This document shows, piece by piece, positions 61,073 to 64,000 of a DNA stretch of 64,000 bases (its first letter is position 1; each line of letters starts with the position of its first letter). The position numbers were made by a program, and so were the translations under genes. This stretch comes from Gimesia algae (GTDB lineage Bacteria; Planctomycetota; Planctomycetia; Planctomycetales; Planctomycetaceae). The notes beneath the pieces are model-generated. The model did not search any database. It was given only the letters and a program-made list of their open reading frames with translations, and was not told the DNA's origin. Location of the stretch: contig NZ_CP036343.1 in the NCBI RefSeq assembly GCF_007746795.1, forward strand, positions 2,903,369 to 2,967,368, in the 5' to 3' direction.

Positions 61073-63349
61073 TTATTTTCGCTTTTTCTTTCTGGTCTTC
61101 TTCGATTTGACCTTGCGCACACTCGCTTTCTTTTTTGACTTCGCAGTCCCTTTGGGAGTTCTCTGCTCCGGCGCTGCAGATCCCTGCTTTTTCGTATTCC
61201 CGTACTGTTTAGGGCGAGGCAGTCGAAAATCCAGCTCGCGACGGTCCAGGTCAATTTTCTCGACTTCGACCGTCAACAGATCACCCACGCGATACTCCTG
61301 ACCAGTTCGTTCCCCCACGATACTGAATTTGGGAACTTCCTGACGGAAATAATCATGTTTCCCCAGACGACTGATGTGCAACAGCCCCTCTACAGGCACA
61401 TCCGTTCCTCTGCAGAACATACCAAAGGTTTCCACCCCGGTAATCATGGTTTCCAGCGTCCTGATGTTATTATCGATCATCCAGGTGAGCAGTTTGACTT
61501 TTGTCAGTTCCCGTTCAGCAGATTCAGCGCGTCGTTCACGCAACGAAAGCTCATGCCCCAACTGACGGAGCCCTTGTGGGCTCTGCCCTTTACTTTTATC
61601 CGGTCGTTCCAGAATCTCATCAATCATGCGATGAATGGTCAAATCGGGATAGCGGCGAATCGGGCTGGTAAAGTGACAGTAATGATCAACGGCTAACGCA
61701 TAATGGCCTAGTTCTTCATCTGTATATTCCGCCTGTTTCAGGCTCCGGAGCAGCGCGTAATTAATCGCCTGCTCTACAGGAGTTCCATGCACCTCATTGA
61801 CCAGCTTCTGCAGATCTTTGCGGCTCTGGACTTTATTCAGCGTAAACCCGAGTGCATTGGCGAACTCGGCAAATGCGATCTGGCGAGGCATTTCAGGCGA
61901 AGGATGGACACGGCGTAAAAAACGTAATTTCCGGTCATTAAATGCTTCTGCAATAGAAACATTGGCAGCCAGCATGAATTCTTCAATGATCTGATGACTC
62001 TCATCATGCTCGCGTTCGACGGCACCTGTCACGCGATGCTTGTCATCAAAGGTCAGTTTTACTTCGGCAAGATGCAATTCCAGAGCGCCAGCAGAAAATC
62101 GGCGTCCCCGCAGCAGCATGGCCAGATGATACATATTTTTCAGCAGGTCACGCACTTCCGATGAAACGTTCTTTCCTTCTTCATCGTTCTCCTGGACAAT
62201 GGGCAGTACCTGCTCGTAGGCAAATCGCTGTTTCACTTTGATCGCGGTGTTGGCAAATTCAGTATGAACAGGAATTCCTTCGGGAGTGAATTCGATGAAG
62301 GCTGATTTGGTAAACCGGATCTGACCTTCCTGCAGACTGGCCAGGCCATTGGAAATGATCTCCGGTAACATCGGAATGACTCTGCCGGGCAGATACACGC
62401 TGGTTCCACGGCGTTTGGCCTCCCGATCCAACAGCGAACCTTCTTTGACAAAGTGCGCCACATCCGCAATGTGCACCCCCAGCAGCCAGTGCCCCTTTTC
62501 ATCTCGGGTGAGGGAAATCGCATCATCGAAGTCACGCGCATCCGCGGGATCGATGGTCACAATCGTTTCCCTGGTCAGGTCACGTCGATTGCCGAGCTTC
62601 GTTTCGTCAAACAGGCTGGCCTGTTCGCGTGCTTCTGCCAGCACTTCATCCGGAAAATCGAGAGGAATCCCAAACTCATAAATGATCGACAGCAGGTCGA
62701 CACCGGCTTTCCCATGGGGCCCCAGTACTTTGGCAATGACCCCCTGGCCCAGGTAATTTTTAGAAGGGAAATGCAGGATGTCGATGACGACTTTATCTTC
62801 AGAACGCACTCCTTTGGCACCCGGGTCGCCTACATGGATCGGCGAATTGAAGATTTTGCCGTCTACGTGCACATAACCTTCACCCTGTGTTTCAAAGTAG
62901 GTTCCTACAAAGGTCGTCGATGCCCGCTCGATAATTTCGACAACCCGACCACAGATCTGCCCGCTACTGCGCTGGCGATTAAGCACCGTGGCATAAACTT
63001 CATCCCCGGTCTGGGCATCACCCAGATCACGTTCTGAGATGTAGAGATCCCCGGCATGCCGCTGGTCATGCGCAATGTCATCCGGCTTGTGATGGGGAAT
63101 CAGATAACCGGCGCCGGAATTGGTTTTCTTGATCATCCCTGCAATCCAGCCCTCTTTTTTAACAGGACGGATCAAACCGGAGTCGGAAATCAGAATATCC
63201 TTGCGCGTTCGCAGGCTGGCAATTGCCTGTTCAAATTCCGGGGAATTTGATTTTGAGCCCCCCACTTTTTTCAGCAGCGTTTTTTCGCGGACCGGTGTGT
63301 ATCCGGTTCTGTTGACATAATCGAGAATTTTCTTCTCAAAATCGGGCAT
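61073..63349 (-). CDS. rnr: Ribonuclease R
   Basis: 758 residues. A 3'-5' exoribonuclease that degrades structured RNA. Cold-shock domains precede the RNB catalytic domain, whose acidic site is DPADARDFDDAISLTRD. A C-terminal S1 domain (GMFCRGTDVPVEGLLHISRLG) and a Lys/Arg-rich tail follow. ATG at 63349 is chosen (AGGA nine bases upstream); an in-frame GTG lies one codon earlier. It lies two bases behind the HD-domain gene's stop region, in one transcript. Confidence 0.95.
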   Translation of the reverse strand: MPDFEKKILDYVNRTGYTPVREKTLLKKVGGSKSNSPEFEQAIASLRTRKDILISDSGLIRPVKKEGWIAGMIKKTNSGAGYLIPHHKPDDIAHDQRHAGDLYISERDLGDAQTGDEVYATVLNRQRSSGQICGRVVEIIERASTTFVGTYFETQGEGYVHVDGKIFNSPIHVGDPGAKGVRSEDKVVIDILHFPSKNYLGQGVIAKVLGPHGKAGVDLLSIIYEFGIPLDFPDEVLAEAREQASLFDETKLGNRRDLTRETIVTIDPADARDFDDAISLTRDEKGHWLLGVHIADVAHFVKEGSLLDREAKRRGTSVYLPGRVIPMLPEIISNGLASLQEGQIRFTKSAFIEFTPEGIPVHTEFANTAIKVKQRFAYEQVLPIVQENDEEGKNVSSEVRDLLKNMYHLAMLLRGRRFSAGALELHLAEVKLTFDDKHRVTGAVEREHDESHQIIEEFMLAANVSIAEAFNDRKLRFLRRVHPSPEMPRQIAFAEFANALGFTLNKVQSRKDLQKLVNEVHGTPVEQAINYALLRSLKQAEYTDEELGHYALAVDHYCHFTSPIRRYPDLTIHRMIDEILERPDKSKGQSPQGLRQLGHELSLRERRAESAERELTKVKLLTWMIDNNIRTLETMITGVETFGMFCRGTDVPVEGLLHISRLGKHDYFRQEVPKFSIVGERTGQEYRVGDLLTVEVEKIDLDRRELDFRLPRPKQYGNTKKQGSAAPEQRTPKGTAKSKKKASVRKVKSKKTRKKKRK

Positions 63350-63353
63350 CACC

Positions 63354-64000
63354 TCAATCCTCGGTTATTCCCTTGAATAATTTTCGCTGCAAGCGAGGCG
63401 AATAAGGGGTCCAGTTTGATGTGGAATTCAGATCATCGTCAATGAATCTCGCAAACTCATTCACCTTGGCATCCAGGTTATCCAGATGATGCAATGCCAC
63501 CGCTTCCGGAGTCATCGGCAAGCGGGCACTGCCGAACTCATAAGTCCCATGATGACTGACAATCATATGCTTCAGCCGCAACTCTGCCTCTTTCGGAAAC
63601 GATTCTCCGGTCATTTCCTGATAAGCACGGATTTTCTCGGTCAGCATCTCGACGCCGATAATCAGATGCCCCAGTAACTGACCTTCATCCGTATAGATAA
63701 ATTCGTTCTCATATCCGAGTTCCCGGACTTTGCCCAGGTCATGCAGGAAGACCCCTGCCAGCAGCAGGCTCATGTCCGCTTTGGGATACAGATCAGAAAT
63801 GCGATGCGCGGTCTCCATCAGATTGACGACATGTTCGATTAACCCGCCGTGGTAGGCATGATGCGTTTTCACACCCGCTGGTGCTCGGCAGAATTCATCC
63901 ATCAAGGCTTCATCAACCAGAAAACATTCCATCAGCGTTCGGATTTCATTATTTTCGATACCCAGCAGCATCTCACGCAGCTTCGTCAGCAGTTGCTGTA
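63354..64000 (-). CDS. YhaM-like HD-domain 3'-5' exonuclease relative, partial
   Basis: The open frame runs off the window's right edge, so the N-terminal part (OB-fold in YhaM proteins) is outside. Seen is the HD domain: [29 protein letters not shown] (the HD pair) and [13 protein letters not shown]. YhaM-type enzymes shorten RNA or DNA from the 3' end. The stop codon lies four bases ahead of the rnr start, so both exoribonuclease-type genes are co-expressed. Confidence 0.85.
   Translation of the reverse strand, partial: QQLLTKLREMLLGIENNEIRTLMECFLVDEALMDEFCRAPAGVKTHHAYHGGLIEHVVNLMETAHRISDLYPKADMSLLLAGVFLHDLGKVRELGYENEFIYTDEGQLLGHLIIGVEMLTEKIRAYQEMTGESFPKEAELRLKHMIVSHHGTYEFGSARLPMTPEAVALHHLDNLDAKVNEFARFIDDDLNSTSNWTPYSPRLQRKLFKGITED

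Overview
The window looks like a piece of a planctomycete chromosome, probably Gimesia-like. This is inferred from gene content, not from a search. The signs are secreted PQQ-type beta-propeller proteins, several secreted proteins with no recognisable family, a cupin / TIM-barrel / Gfo-Idh-MocA sugar cluster, a three-subunit SdhCAB with a single fused cytochrome b subunit, ribosomal and flagellar genes split from their usual partners, and moderate GC. It is mostly ordinary housekeeping and signalling sequence. I saw no phage, integrase, CRISPR array, rRNA or tRNA.

Layout. 1-3.7 kb: a c-di-GMP/two-component module (end of a histidine kinase, a REC-PAS-GGDEF-EAL protein overlapping it, an HDOD protein). 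3.8-10.5 kb, minus strand: bL25, peptidyl-tRNA hydrolase, bS6, SSB, bL9, DnaB, then a secreted protein with an internal duplication. 10.5-17.4 kb, plus strand: a very large secreted beta-propeller protein and two small cysteine-rich exported proteins, closed by a run of hairpins. 17.4-19.6 kb, minus: argC-argJ. 20.1-24.4 kb, plus: cupin, TIM-barrel isomerase, Gfo/Idh/MocA oxidoreductase, then greA. 24.5-28.9 kb, minus: a BON-domain protein, a wrecked alpha/beta-hydrolase gene, a small acidic protein and an FHA-GAF-sigma54 activator. 29.2-31.5 kb: a BamB-like propeller protein, a zinc-ribbon protein and a lipoprotein. 31.8-39 kb, minus: rplT, rpmI, fliM, proA, a cNMP-binding protein, glutamate dehydrogenase and an SGNH-like membrane protein. 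39.3-46 kb, plus: an M20 peptidase, a polyprenyl synthase, dxs, a secreted protein and a membrane protein with a dead GGDEF domain. 46-46.8 kb: a graveyard of gene fragments. 46.8-53.8 kb, plus: Prc-type protease, a dihydroorotate dehydrogenase relative, an ABC-2 exporter pair and an MFS transporter. 53.9-64 kb: a small protein, a desaturase, gcvT, sdhCAB, RNase R and a YhaM-like HD protein running off the end.

How genes work together: polyprenyl synthase and dxs overlap and supply isoprenoid precursors. ArgC and ArgJ are consecutive arginine-synthesis steps. SdhCAB is a complete respiratory complex. RNase R and the HD-domain exonuclease relative are almost fused in one transcript. The first three genes make, break or respond to second messengers.

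The most notable non-gene structure is an 88-bp imperfect palindrome present three times (8645-8732, 25428-25515, 32855-32942). Two copies sit just downstream of stop codons (rpsF, fliM) and one interrupts a decayed alpha/beta-hydrolase gene. It looks like a small non-autonomous mobile or REP-like element. I found no convincing new defence or metabolic system. The cysteine-rich pair at 16-17.2 kb and the cupin cluster are the best candidates for uncharacterised biochemistry.
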